A stretch of 64,000 nucleotides of DNA, taken from NCBI GenBank assembly GCA_024682375.1, contig JAIKZI010000039.1:124001-188000 (forward strand), in the 5' to 3' direction. Each line of letters starts with the position of its first letter. Within the stretch, counting starts at the first letter, position 1. The DNA is from Lachnospiraceae bacterium. Lineage in GTDB: Bacteria; Bacillota; Clostridia; Lachnospirales; Lachnospiraceae. The notes beneath the pieces are model-generated. The model ran no database searches and was not told where the DNA came from. It saw only the letters and a program-made list of their open reading frames with translations. The position numbers and the translations under genes are program-made. Below are positions 18,250 through 26,990 of the stretch, piece by piece.

Positions 18250-19284
18250 CTACATAATCAATTTTCTAATATCATTCCCCATAACCAGAACCATAAGCGC
18301 CATCAAAATCACAAAGCCCGCATAATTTAAAGTCATTTCAAATTTCTCTGATGGTTTCTTTCTAGTAATCATTTCCCAGATATATAAAACCAGTCTTCCA
18401 CCATCCAACGCTGGAATAGGAAGCAAATTCATAACACCTAGGTTCGCGGACAAAAGTACCACCATATATATCATCTGCATAACTACAGCAAACACACCAT
18501 AAGTTATAGTCTGATCATATGAGTCTCCGATTACTTTTACTATTCCAACAGGACCGGACATATCATTTACAGATAAGCCTCCAGTAAACAGCATCTTTAA
18601 ACTCATCAAGGTGACGTAGATAAGCTCCTTTACCTGATAGCAGGCATGAGATACGACCTGTATAGGATTTCCTTTTGCAACCTTGGTACCACCAGCTACG
18701 CCTAGCATATAACGCTTAGTTTCTTTATCGTATTTCGGTGTAACCTTTACGGTATCCTTTTTTCCATCTCTTACATAAGTCACATTAATCTTCTCACCCG
18801 GATGGAACAAAGTATAATAACGAATCTCATCGTAGAAATGAACATTATAATTGTTCAATTTTACAATCTCATCATCAGCCTTCAAACCCGCATCAAAAGC
18901 TGCTGAATTATCAATAACCTTTTCAATCTTTGCAGGAGCATATCCGATACCAATCATCATAACGACTGCTAAGACAAAAGCCAAAATGAAGTTAAAAAGA
19001 GGTCCGGCAAAGACAATCATGAATCTCTGCCATACAGTTTTCTTCTGGAATGATCTGTCATCATCACTGTCGCTTTCTTCACCTTCCATAACGCAGGCGC
19101 CACCGAAAGGAAGTAAATGTACAGAAAAATCCGTTTCTTTACCTTTTATCCCAAATAGTCTAGGTCCTAAGCCAACCATAAATTCATTCACTCTGACATC
19201 ACACATCTTTGCGACGATAAAATGTCCAAATTCGTGAAAAATAATTATAAATGAAAAAATTAGAATCGCTATGATGATATTCAC
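18250..19284 (-). CDS. rseP: RseP/RasP site-2 intramembrane metalloprotease
   Basis: Membrane-embedded zinc protease that cleaves anti-sigma factors and leftover signal peptides. The 344-residue protein has HEFGH in the first membrane helix (about residues 16-20), a PDZ domain (about 115-185) after the second helix, and the NLLPIPALDGG motif near 290 that supplies the third zinc ligand. About four membrane segments are seen. Start is GTG with AGAGGGG six bases upstream. It is located between dxr (17 bases) and ispG, as in other Firmicutes. Confidence 0.95.
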   Translation of the reverse strand: MNIIIAILIFSFIIIFHEFGHFIVAKMCDVRVNEFMVGLGPRLFGIKGKETDFSVHLLPFGGACVMEGEESDSDDDRSFQKKTVWQRFMIVFAGPLFNFILAFVLAVVMMIGIGYAPAKIEKVIDNSAAFDAGLKADDEIVKLNNYNVHFYDEIRYYTLFHPGEKINVTYVRDGKKDTVKVTPKYDKETKRYMLGVAGGTKVAKGNPIQVVSHACYQVKELIYVTLMSLKMLFTGGLSVNDMSGPVGIVKVIGDSYDQTITYGVFAVVMQMIYMVVLLSANLGVMNLLPIPALDGGRLVLYIWEMITRKKPSEKFEMTLNYAGFVILMALMVLVMGNDIRKLIM

Positions 19285-19300
19285 GTTAAACCCCTCTTAA

Positions 19301-20455
19301 TCAAGCCTTTTCTACATCTTTTAATACGTGTTCTTTTGCATACTGCTCGGTGGATAGAATATCCTCCAAAGTAGGTCTCTCTATTATTTTTACATCATCC
19401 ATTGCACTCTTTATGAGTTCTGGAATCTGTAAAAAACTAATCTTTCTGTCCAATAACAATTTAACCGCACACTCATTTGCTGCGTTAAATACGGTAGGAA
19501 CATTTCCACCTTTGTCCATAGCTTCATAGGCGAGTGCAAGACCTTTAAACGTATCAATATCAGGTCTTTCAAATGTCATAATGCCTACGTCAAAAAGATT
19601 TAGTTTCTTTGCCATAAGTTTTGGTCTCTTTGGATAAAAGAGTGCGTACTGGATTGGAATTCTCATATCCGGTGCGCCTAGCTGACCAATAACTGCGCCG
19701 TCATCAAATTCAACTGCTGAGTGAAGAATACTTTCAGGATGAACAACTACTTCAATTCTATCTCTACCTACCCCAAAAAGCCATCCAGCTTCCATGACTT
19801 CTAGGCCTTTATTAATAAGGCCGGCTGAGTCGATAGTGACCTTGTTTCCCATATCCCAGTTAGGGTTTTTAAGTACATCTTCTAATGTAACTTTCTCTAG
19901 TTTATCTCTAGTATAACCTCTAAAAGGTCCACCTGATGCAGTAAGTAGAATCTTATTGATCCTATTCTGCTCTTCTCCCTGTAAACTCTGGAAGATTGCA
20001 CTATGCTCACTATCTACAGGAATGATAGATACTTCATTTCTTTTTGCCTCTTCCATAACAATAGAACCTGCACATACAAGAGTCTCCTTGTTTGCAAGCG
20101 CTATATCTTTTCCAGAGCGAATAGCTTCAAGAGTTGGTCTGATTCCAAGCATTCCAACTATACCAGTAACAAGCATATCTGATTCACTATCTCTTGCTAC
20201 CTCTAGAAGGCCATCCATACCATGGAAAATCTTAATATCTAAATCACGAGTCATATCAGCTAATTCTTTTGCTTCTACTTCACTATAAACAGAAACAAAA
20301 TTAGGCATAAACTCTCTAATCTGCTTTTCTAAAAGTTTAATATTCCTTCCACAGGATAGAGATGTGACTTTAAACTTATCTTTATGCTGAGATATAACAT
20401 CTAAAGTCTGTGTTCCAATAGATCCAGTTGAACCTAGAATTGCTATATTCTTCAT
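19301..20455 (-). CDS. dxr: 1-deoxy-D-xylulose 5-phosphate reductoisomerase
   Basis: Dxr (IspC) makes MEP from DXP with NADPH, the first committed step of the MEP pathway. The 384-residue protein has the nucleotide-binding GSTGSIGTQTLDV at residues 8-20, the PVDSEHSAIFQ metal-site segment near 146, the ASGGPFRG loop, and the C-terminal helical domain with NAANECAV. It is 18 bases from cdsA and 17 from rseP, in the conserved uppS-cdsA-dxr-rseP order. Start is ATG with AGGAAG. Confidence 0.97.
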   Translation of the reverse strand: MKNIAILGSTGSIGTQTLDVISQHKDKFKVTSLSCGRNIKLLEKQIREFMPNFVSVYSEVEAKELADMTRDLDIKIFHGMDGLLEVARDSESDMLVTGIVGMLGIRPTLEAIRSGKDIALANKETLVCAGSIVMEEAKRNEVSIIPVDSEHSAIFQSLQGEEQNRINKILLTASGGPFRGYTRDKLEKVTLEDVLKNPNWDMGNKVTIDSAGLINKGLEVMEAGWLFGVGRDRIEVVVHPESILHSAVEFDDGAVIGQLGAPDMRIPIQYALFYPKRPKLMAKKLNLFDVGIMTFERPDIDTFKGLALAYEAMDKGGNVPTVFNAANECAVKLLLDRKISFLQIPELIKSAMDDVKIIERPTLEDILSTEQYAKEHVLKDVEKA

Positions 20456-20472
20456 AATAAAACTTCCTAAAA

Positions 20473-21285
20473 CTAAATACGATGAACAAGTGTCAAAGCC
20501 AAGAAATATACTATAGGCGCAGTGATAATAATACTATCAAATCTATCCAAAACTCCGCCGTGGCCAGGAATTAATTTACCGTAATCTTTAATATCATATT
20601 CTCTTTTAATAGCCGAAGCAGCCAAATCACCGATCATTGATACAAGTGCACCAACAGCACCGATTACACCAATAAGAATCAATTCTCTAGGCTGGAAATT
20701 GAGCTGCATCTTAAAGTAATAGGAATATCCCATTGTAAGAAGTGCTGCGCCGATTATACCACCCAATGCGCCTTCAACTGTTTTCTTAGGGCTGAGTACA
20801 GGAGCCATCTTGTGTTTACCAAACAATCTTCCAGCACAGTAAGCAAATGTATCAGAACCCCAGGCACAGAGGAAAATAAGCCATACATAATATTTTCCCT
20901 TTACTGGAATATCACGAGTCAAATAAATAAAAGAAAGCATGGCTGATACATAGAAGAATCCAAAAAATCCTCCCATCACATTAAGTGCACTATATTTAGG
21001 AAAGCCTAATACATAGGCAGCTAAAATTACAATCAAGAAAATAATGGTATAAACAACCGGGTTACTAATCCAACGAAACTTCAAATTTAAATAATAAAAC
21101 AAAGTCATCAAATAACTAATATATGCAATTGCAGTCTTTTCCATCTTAAGAGCCTTCATAAGCTCATAAAGACCTATAATTGAAAGCAATAATGTAGAAA
21201 CCAGAAGAACATTTCCTCCAGTTATAATCAAAGCAAGTGCACAAACAACTAATACGATTCCGCTAATCAATCTAGTACGAAACAT
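20473..21285 (-). CDS. cdsA: phosphatidate cytidylyltransferase (CDP-DAG synthase)
   Basis: CdsA makes CDP-diacylglycerol from phosphatidic acid and CTP at the membrane, feeding phospholipid synthesis. The 270-residue protein has about seven or eight hydrophobic segments and the C-terminal signature: GSDTFAYCAGRLFGKHK, SPKKTVEGALGG, then KDYGKLIPGHGGVLDRFDS with the conserved metal-binding Asp. It lies nine bases after uppS. Confidence 0.96.
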   Translation of the reverse strand: MFRTRLISGIVLVVCALALIITGGNVLLVSTLLLSIIGLYELMKALKMEKTAIAYISYLMTLFYYLNLKFRWISNPVVYTIIFLIVILAAYVLGFPKYSALNVMGGFFGFFYVSAMLSFIYLTRDIPVKGKYYVWLIFLCAWGSDTFAYCAGRLFGKHKMAPVLSPKKTVEGALGGIIGAALLTMGYSYYFKMQLNFQPRELILIGVIGAVGALVSMIGDLAASAIKREYDIKDYGKLIPGHGGVLDRFDSIIITAPIVYFLALTLVHRI

Positions 21286-21294
21286 AATATCTCC

Positions 21295-21993
21295 TTATAC
21301 TCCACCGAAACGACGGTGTCTATTTTCATAAACGCTAATAGCTTTCTTAAGTTCCTCTTCATCAAAGGCAGGCCACGCCACATCAGTAAAATAAAACTCA
21401 CTGTATGAAAGCTGCCACATAAGAAAGTTTGAAAGTCTCTCTTCTCCGCTGGTTCTAATCATAAAATCAGGATCAGGGATTCCTTCAGTATCAAGTGCGT
21501 TTGTAATATCCTCTTCTGTGATATCGCGAATTTCCTTACCTTCGGAAAGAATACGTTCTGATGCCTTTATAAAGGCTCTTCTCATTTCATCACGACTACC
21601 ATAGTTTATAGCAATAACCAAAGTAAGTCCTGTATTTTTTCCAGAAACATCTTCAAGTCTAGAAATAGTATTCTGAAGTTCCTTTGAAAGGCCTGTTTTG
21701 TCTCCGATAATTTTAAAACGCATGTTATCACGCATACATGTCTTAATACACTTATTAAGATATGTATTTAGAAGACTCATAAGAGTCTTTACTTCTGTCT
21801 CAGGTCTCTTCCAGTTTTCTGTGGAAAAGGCATATATAGTAAGATATTTAATACCTAGATCATCACAAGCACGGCAAATCTTTTCGACATTTTCAGCGCC
21901 AACCTTGTGACCATAAGTTCTAGGCTTTCCCTGGGCTTTTGCCCATCTTCCATTACCATCCATGATGATGGCAAGAGATTTTGGTACGCTCAT
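21295..21993 (-). CDS. uppS: undecaprenyl diphosphate synthase
   Basis: Cis-prenyltransferase producing the C55 carrier lipid for cell-wall synthesis. The 232-residue protein shows IIMDGNGRWAKAQGK with the catalytic Asp near residue 12, TYGHKVGAENV, YAFSTENWKRP, and the C-terminal DFMIRTSGEERLSNF and WPAF motifs. It is the first gene of a ten-gene run down to the HAD phosphatase. Upstream are the frr terminator and a likely promoter, so it starts a transcript separate from rpsB..frr. Confidence 0.97.
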   Translation of the reverse strand: MSVPKSLAIIMDGNGRWAKAQGKPRTYGHKVGAENVEKICRACDDLGIKYLTIYAFSTENWKRPETEVKTLMSLLNTYLNKCIKTCMRDNMRFKIIGDKTGLSKELQNTISRLEDVSGKNTGLTLVIAINYGSRDEMRRAFIKASERILSEGKEIRDITEEDITNALDTEGIPDPDFMIRTSGEERLSNFLMWQLSYSEFYFTDVAWPAFDEEELKKAISVYENRHRRFGGV

Positions 21994-22034
21994 CTTAAAC
22001 TCTTCTTTCTATTTATTCTATAACGCATTATGGT

Positions 22035-22063
22035 ATTATACTAAAATTTGGAAAAAAGAGAAA
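22035..22063 (-). promoter_or_regulatory. probable promoter of the uppS-cdsA-dxr operon
   Basis: Minus strand carries a perfect TATAAT (22035-22040) between the frr terminator and uppS. The matching -35 region is weak (TTTCTC, 22058-22063, 17-base spacing). It is the only gap in which the ten-gene run could start. Confidence 0.5.
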
Positions 22064-22065
22064 GT

Positions 22066-22107
22066 CATAAAACAAAAAGCATTGATTCTGTAAAACAGAA
22101 CCAATGC
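22066..22107 (-). terminator. intrinsic terminator after frr
   Basis: Minus-strand RNA: GCAUUGGUUCUG, loop UUUUA, CAGAAUCAAUGC (12 bp, one G-U), then UUUUUGUUUU. It ends the pyrH-frr transcript. Confidence 0.92.
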
Positions 22108-22132
22108 CTATAATTTATAAATCTAAAAAATA

Positions 22133-22684
22133 TTAGATAGTCATAACTTCTTTTGATTTAGCATCAACAGCGTCATCAACTTTTTTTATGTAAGAATCAG
22201 TGATTTTCTGAAGTTCATCTGTAAGATCTTTGATCTCATCCTCAGAAACATCCTCGCCCTTTAGCTTTTTGATAGAATCATTTCCATCACGACGAATGTT
22301 ACGAACGGCAACCTTTGCCTCTTCGCCTCTCTTCTTGATGTCCTTTGCAAGTTCCTTACGTCTCTCTTCTGTGAGAACAGGGAAAGAAAGTCTGATTACC
22401 TTACCATCATTGATAGGGTTGATTCCGATATCAGAAAGTTCGATTGCCTTTTCGATTTCCTTTAAGAGTGTTACTTCCCAAGGCTGAATCTGAAGTGTTC
22501 TAGCATCAGAAACTGTTACGTTAGCAACCTGCTGAAGTGGAGTCTCAGCTCCATAATAATCTACACGAAGCTTATCAAGAATATGTGGATTAGCTCTTCC
22601 AGCTCTAATAGACTGGAACTCCTCTGACAAATTCTTCAAAGTTTTTGTCATGCGGTTATCAAAATCTTTTAATCTATCGTCCAT
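22133..22684 (-). CDS. frr: ribosome recycling factor
   Basis: RRF splits the post-termination ribosome with EF-G. The 183-residue protein is of standard length and shows the N-terminal MTKTLKNLSEEFQSIRAGRANPH segment, the PLQQVANVTV stretch, and the C-terminal three-helix bundle (VAVRNIRRDGND). It follows pyrH by 8 bases, the conserved pyrH-frr pair, and is followed by a strong terminator. Confidence 0.98.
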   Translation of the reverse strand: MDDRLKDFDNRMTKTLKNLSEEFQSIRAGRANPHILDKLRVDYYGAETPLQQVANVTVSDARTLQIQPWEVTLLKEIEKAIELSDIGINPINDGKVIRLSFPVLTEERRKELAKDIKKRGEEAKVAVRNIRRDGNDSIKKLKGEDVSEDEIKDLTDELQKITDSYIKKVDDAVDAKSKEVMTI

Positions 22685-22692
22685 AATTCCTC

Positions 22693-23385
22693 CTAAACAG
22701 TAACTGTAGTACCATTAAACTTATCATTTACGGCATTTACAATTCCATTCTCTTCCTGTAAAGCAAAAATCTTTAAAGGAATCTTGTTTTCCATGCACAT
22801 AATTGAAGCAGTCAAATCGATTACTCCAAGTTTCTTATCAATTACTTCCTGAATTGAAATCTCATCATACTTCTTAGCATCAGGGTTTGTTTTAGGATCA
22901 CTATCATAAACACCATCGATTGCTTTTGCAAGAAGCATCATATCGCATTCAGTTTCAATCGCTTTAAGTGCAGCTCCGGTATCTGTTGAAAAATATGGAT
23001 GACCTGTACCACCAGCGAAGAAAACAACTTTCTTATCTGAAAGTGCTTTTGTCGCATCATCGTATGAATAAAGTTTTGTAAAAGCTCCGACAGCAAATGG
23101 AGTGAATACTTCTGTTTCCATTCCACATGTTTCAAAGATTTCAGATACATAAATACAGTTCATAACTGTAGCCATCATACCGATCTGATCAGCTTTTGAA
23201 CGACGGATTTCATTTCCAGTTCTACCTCTCCAGAAATTTCCACCACCGATTACTACTCCTACTTCGATACCCTTGTCGATAAGCTTTTTAACTTCATTAC
23301 CGACTGTTCTACAAGTATCGGCGTCAAATCCAAATTTTTTCTCACCAGCGAGTGCCTCGCCGCTTAGTTTTAAAAGAACTCTCAT
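22693..23385 (-). CDS. pyrH: uridylate kinase
   Basis: UMP kinase of the amino-acid kinase family, making UDP for RNA, DNA and UDP-sugar pools. The 230-residue protein has RVLLKLSGEAL at the start, VIGGGNFWRG, and the GTGHPYFSTDTGA loop typical of bacterial PyrH. The start is ATG with AAGGAT. It lies 14 bases after the bactofilin gene. In B. subtilis pyrH follows tsf directly; here two surface-related genes are inserted. Confidence 0.97.
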   Translation of the reverse strand: MRVLLKLSGEALAGEKKFGFDADTCRTVGNEVKKLIDKGIEVGVVIGGGNFWRGRTGNEIRRSKADQIGMMATVMNCIYVSEIFETCGMETEVFTPFAVGAFTKLYSYDDATKALSDKKVVFFAGGTGHPYFSTDTGAALKAIETECDMMLLAKAIDGVYDSDPKTNPDAKKYDEISIQEVIDKKLGVIDLTASIMCMENKIPLKIFALQEENGIVNAVNDKFNGTTVTV

Positions 23386-23399
23386 GTCTATCCTTATAA

Positions 23400-24167
23400 T
23401 TATTTATTATCAATATCAAATACGCTCTGAATATCAACATCAGCATAAGCCTGTGATACAAGACCTTCGATTACAGCACCATTATTGATCTGTACTGAAC
23501 GAGACTTGATATTACCCATAACTACAGCAGATGTATCAACTACAACAGGTCCCTGAACATCGATATCACCCTTTACGGCACCAGCAATTACAGCTGAAGT
23601 AGCAGCGATGTTACCTACGATAACAGAACCAGCACCAATCTTTGCAGTTCCAGTTGTATTTACTTCACCTTCAATTTTAGCATTGTCAGCAAAGAATTCG
23701 CTTGATACACTATTACCCTTAATAGCGCCGTTTACAACAAGCTTACCGTTGCACTTAACGTTACCCTTTACTGTTCCTTCTACATTGATTGAACCTGAAG
23801 ATTCCATATCACCAGTGATAACCATTCCTCTAGTGATTTCAGCAACTTCGTCAGAAACATTTGTTGCGTCGATAGATGCATCAGTAAATGTGCTAGTTGT
23901 ATTCTCTTCCATTCTATTGTCCTCTCTCATAACAGGTGCTGTCTCAGCTCTTTCAATCTTTACATCTTTTTCTTTTAAAGTTGTTGGTTCAGATACCTTA
24001 GATGCAACCTGCTCAAGAAGTCCATCAAGCTTATTAAGTTCAGAATCAACATCAACATCTTCCTCAAGAGTATTTACCATTACATCATCCTGAGTTTCCT
24101 TCTCTTCTCCTGTAAGATCATCTACAGCATCTGCGAAGTCTTCCTTAAAGTCTTTAAAAAGTCCCAT
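23400..24167 (-). CDS. bactofilin-type polymer-forming cytoskeletal protein
   Basis: The 255-residue protein has a central-to-C-terminal bactofilin (DUF583) domain, about residues 110-225. It consists of short repeats of the right-handed beta-helix (GDMESSGSINVEGTVKGNVK, then AKIEGEVNTTGTAKIGAGSVIVG). Bactofilins self-assemble into membrane-bound filaments that scaffold cell-wall enzymes. The N-terminus MGLFKDFKEDFADAV is a likely amphipathic membrane-binding helix, followed by an acidic, disordered 90-residue tail, longer than in typical bactofilins. It follows a membrane NodB deacetylase by 21 bases; a joint role in wall modification or shape is inferred. Confidence 0.87.
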   Translation of the reverse strand: MGLFKDFKEDFADAVDDLTGEEKETQDDVMVNTLEEDVDVDSELNKLDGLLEQVASKVSEPTTLKEKDVKIERAETAPVMREDNRMEENTTSTFTDASIDATNVSDEVAEITRGMVITGDMESSGSINVEGTVKGNVKCNGKLVVNGAIKGNSVSSEFFADNAKIEGEVNTTGTAKIGAGSVIVGNIAATSAVIAGAVKGDIDVQGPVVVDTSAVVMGNIKSRSVQINNGAVIEGLVSQAYADVDIQSVFDIDNK

Positions 24168-24188
24168 AAGCCTCTCCTCTATACATGT

Positions 24189-25094
24189 TTAATTTTGAAG
24201 TGTGACATGCTGAATCAAATTTGTGTCATCACTTATTGGTAAGATAATAGCGCCGCGGCTCTGAAGAGATTCAATCAAACGAGGAAGAGCATCAACTGTT
24301 GCTCCCTTGTCATCTGCATCGTGCATCAAAACTACCGACGTTTTGTATTTTACCACATCATTCATAACGTTTTCAATAAGTTCATCGGACGTATAGGCTT
24401 TTGACGTGGCATCTCCACTGGAAATATTCCAGTCGAAATAAGTAATTTTATTCTCATTCAAAAAATTGATGAAATATGACATATCTTCGCCAGATACTTT
24501 GTTACTAGATCCACCTGGAAATCTATACAATTTACAATCGACACCAGTAACATCAAATATCAAATCATGAATCTTGTCATAATCTTTTTTAAAAGAAGAA
24601 AGGGATGCATATACATCCGAATATTTATGGCTGTATGAATGCATCCCAATAGTATGACCTTCGTTTACGATACGTTTATAAGAAGCCTTGGCATTCTTTC
24701 CCTGCTTACCACAGACGAAAAAAGTTGCCTTAACACCATAGTCATCTAGAATATCCAGAATTTTATTAGTGTTCTTACTAGGGCCATCATCAAAAGTCAA
24801 ATAAACCTTTAATGTATCATTAGGATTAGCAAGATTGGCTTCTCCCGTACCTGAATCACTCAAAGTCAACGTTCCAATATCCGATTTTTTTGCTGAAACA
24901 ATTCCGCTTGCCTTGCTTTCTTCAACTTTTTTCAAGCGACTTTCGAAGCTTATTGTTTTAAAAATAAGAAATACATTGCAAAGTAGAGAGATTAAAAGAC
25001 CAATCATTATAAATCCGACGATGAACATCTTCATTTTTCTGATTCTAGTCTGTTTGTCTCTTTTCTGTTTGAGCGCGTCTCTTTCATCCATCAT
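24189..25094 (-). CDS. membrane-anchored polysaccharide deacetylase (NodB domain)
   Basis: The 301-residue protein has a basic cytoplasmic N-terminus, one membrane helix (about residues 22-43), a short coiled stretch, and an extracellular NodB (CE4) domain from about residue 95. All five CE4 motifs are present: TFDDGP, the zinc-binding HSYSH (HxxxH), RFPGG, FDWN and LMHD. It should remove acetyl groups from peptidoglycan GlcNAc or MurNAc or from another wall polymer; the substrate is not decided by sequence. The tsf terminator ends at its SD (AGGAG), so expression needs readthrough from rpsB-tsf. It is probably coupled with the bactofilin gene after it. Confidence 0.92.
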   Translation of the reverse strand: MMDERDALKQKRDKQTRIRKMKMFIVGFIMIGLLISLLCNVFLIFKTISFESRLKKVEESKASGIVSAKKSDIGTLTLSDSGTGEANLANPNDTLKVYLTFDDGPSKNTNKILDILDDYGVKATFFVCGKQGKNAKASYKRIVNEGHTIGMHSYSHKYSDVYASLSSFKKDYDKIHDLIFDVTGVDCKLYRFPGGSSNKVSGEDMSYFINFLNENKITYFDWNISSGDATSKAYTSDELIENVMNDVVKYKTSVVLMHDADDKGATVDALPRLIESLQSRGAIILPISDDTNLIQHVTLQN

Positions 25095-25105
25095 AAAATT
25101 CTCCT

Positions 25106-25136
25106 AAAAAAGGCACTATAAAAAATATAGTGCCTT
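25106..25136 (-). terminator. intrinsic terminator between tsf and the deacetylase gene
   Basis: Minus-strand RNA: AAGGCACUAUA, loop UUUUU, UAUAGUGCCUU (perfect 11 bp), then a U run that leads straight into the AGGAG SD of the next gene. It ends the rpsB-tsf message. There is no promoter between the hairpin and the deacetylase start. Confidence 0.92.
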
Positions 25137-25155
25137 AAATCAGAAAACTTATTAA

Positions 25156-26091
25156 TTAGCCGTTAATCTGCTTAGCTACTTCTTCAGCGAAGTTTTCTTC
25201 CTTCTTCTCAATTCCTTCGCCTGTTTCAAAACGAACGAATGACTTAAGAGTAAGGTCGCAACCGCATGACTTAGCTACTTCTTCAACATACTTCTGAACT
25301 GACTGCTTTCCGTCTTCAGCCTTAACATATACCTGATCAAGAAGGCAAACTTCCTTGAATTCTTTGTTAAGTCTTCCCTTAATCATGCCTTCCTTAACCT
25401 TATCAGGCTTAGCAGCTTCCTTAGGATCGTTCTCGATCTGAGCTCTAAGTATTTCTGTCTCATGATCGATGTAATCCTGATCGATATCCTTGTCGCTAAG
25501 GTACTTAGGAGCCATAGCTGCGATCTGCATAGCTACGTTCTTAAGTGCTTCTGTAACTTCATCAGTTACATTTGAGCATTCAGCTGAAAGAAGAACTGCG
25601 ATTCTTCCGTTACCATGAACGTAAGAAATAACTGCACCGTTCTCAGCTGTAAGCTTCTCAAATCTTCTGATAGAAAGCTTCTCACCGATAACTGCAACCT
25701 GCTCTACGAGCTCTTCAGCTACAGTCTTTGATGAATCTTCATTCCAAGCTTCAGCCATGAATGAATCAAGATCTGTTGCATTTGATGAAAGTGCCTGGTC
25801 AGCAACTTTCTGAACGTATGTCTGGAACTTCTCGTTGTTAGCAACAAAGTCTGTCTCAGAGTTAACTTCAACGATAGCAGCTTCCTTTGTACCGTTTGAA
25901 GCAACACAGCAAAGTCCTTCTGCAGCTACACGGTTAGCCTTCTTCTCAGCCTTTGCCTGTCCGTTCTTTCTAAGAAATTCAATAGCTTCGTCCATGTTAC
26001 CGTCTGTTTCGTTAAGTGCCTTCTTGCACTCCATCATTCCGGCACCGCTAAGTTCACGAAGCTCTTTTACCATAGATGCTGTGATAGCCAT
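25156..26091 (-). CDS. tsf: elongation factor Ts
   Basis: EF-Ts is the nucleotide-exchange factor of EF-Tu. The 311-residue protein begins with the UBA-like domain (MVKELRELSGAGMMECKKALNE) and shows the core signatures GLCCVAS and VEVNSETDFVANNEKF. It is slightly longer than E. coli EF-Ts, as usual for Clostridia. It lies 48 bases after rpsB and ends before an intrinsic terminator. Confidence 0.98.
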   Translation of the reverse strand: MAITASMVKELRELSGAGMMECKKALNETDGNMDEAIEFLRKNGQAKAEKKANRVAAEGLCCVASNGTKEAAIVEVNSETDFVANNEKFQTYVQKVADQALSSNATDLDSFMAEAWNEDSSKTVAEELVEQVAVIGEKLSIRRFEKLTAENGAVISYVHGNGRIAVLLSAECSNVTDEVTEALKNVAMQIAAMAPKYLSDKDIDQDYIDHETEILRAQIENDPKEAAKPDKVKEGMIKGRLNKEFKEVCLLDQVYVKAEDGKQSVQKYVEEVAKSCGCDLTLKSFVRFETGEGIEKKEENFAEEVAKQING

Positions 26092-26139
26092 TTTATATTC
26101 CCTCCATATTTAAACGATGTAAAAAGTTGTTAAAGTGAA

Positions 26140-26847
26140 TTACTCAGCCTTTGCCTGCTGCTCTTCACCCTGCTTTGCTTCGATAACAGCATCAGCCATT
26201 ACAGATGTAAGAAGCTTAACTGCACGGATAGCATCATCGTTACCAGGGATAACATAATCAAGTTCGTCTGGATCACAGTTTGTATCAGCAATACCAATGA
26301 TTGTGATTCCAAGTGCCATAGCCTCTTTGATACAGATTCTTTCCTTCTTAGGATCTACAACAAAGATAGCGTCAGGGATTCTCTTCATATCCTTGATACC
26401 GCCAAGGTTCTTGTTAAGCTTATCAAGCTCTTTCTTAAGACCGATAACTTCCTTCTTTGGAAGAACATCGAAAGTACCGTTCTCTTCCATCTTCTCGATC
26501 TTCTTAAGACGAGCGATACGGCTCTGGATTGTCTTGAAGTTTGTAAGCATACCACCAAGCCATCTCTCGTTTACGTAGTACATTCCACATCTAGCAGCTT
26601 CGTCACGAACTGAATCCTGAGCCTGCTTCTTAGTTCCTACGAAAAGAACTGTACCACCCTGAGCAACGATATCGTATACAGCGTTGTAAGCATTATCGAT
26701 AAGACCTACTGTCTTCTGAAGATCGATAATGTGGATACCGTTTCTTTCTGAATAGATGTATGGAGCCATCTTAGGGTTCCATCTTCTAGTCTGATGACCA
26801 AAATGTACACCAGCTTCAAGTAACTGTTTCATTGAACAAACACTCAT
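26140..26847 (-). CDS. rpsB: 30S ribosomal protein S2
   Basis: S2 is added late in 30S assembly and is required for S1-type mRNA interactions. The 235-residue protein begins [27 protein letters not shown], unmistakable for S2, and contains [14 protein letters not shown] and [12 protein letters not shown]. Start is ATG behind GGAGG. It has its own promoter and a leader of about 105 bases, separating it from the flagellar operon. Confidence 0.98.
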   Translation of the reverse strand: MSVCSMKQLLEAGVHFGHQTRRWNPKMAPYIYSERNGIHIIDLQKTVGLIDNAYNAVYDIVAQGGTVLFVGTKKQAQDSVRDEAARCGMYYVNERWLGGMLTNFKTIQSRIARLKKIEKMEENGTFDVLPKKEVIGLKKELDKLNKNLGGIKDMKRIPDAIFVVDPKKERICIKEAMALGITIIGIADTNCDPDELDYVIPGNDDAIRAVKLLTSVMADAVIEAKQGEEQQAKAE

Positions 26848-26953
26848 TTTTTTACCTCCAAAAATGGTTAATCTTCCACGCGGATCTTTTCGTTAAAAAA
26901 CAACATAAGTTGCACCACTTTAACGATCACCATACGTGTGTTTTGACTACAAA
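26848..26953 (-). promoter_or_regulatory. rpsB 5' leader
   Basis: About 105 untranslated bases between the predicted transcription start and rpsB. It contains a weak hairpin GCAAC/GUUGU followed by six U (near 26896-26915), which could be a poor terminator. S2 is autoregulated in several bacteria, but no known S2-binding motif is recognised here. Confidence 0.4.
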
Positions 26954-26960
26954 CATACGG

Positions 26961-26990
26961 ATGATACCACAAAATGTACCACCACGTCAA
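26961..26990 (-). promoter_or_regulatory. sigma-A promoter of rpsB-tsf
   Basis: Minus strand: TTGACG (26985-26990), 18-base spacer, TATCAT (26961-26966). The -35 hexamer contains the TGA stop codon of the preceding MltG-like gene, so the two units overlap with no spare sequence. Confidence 0.75.
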
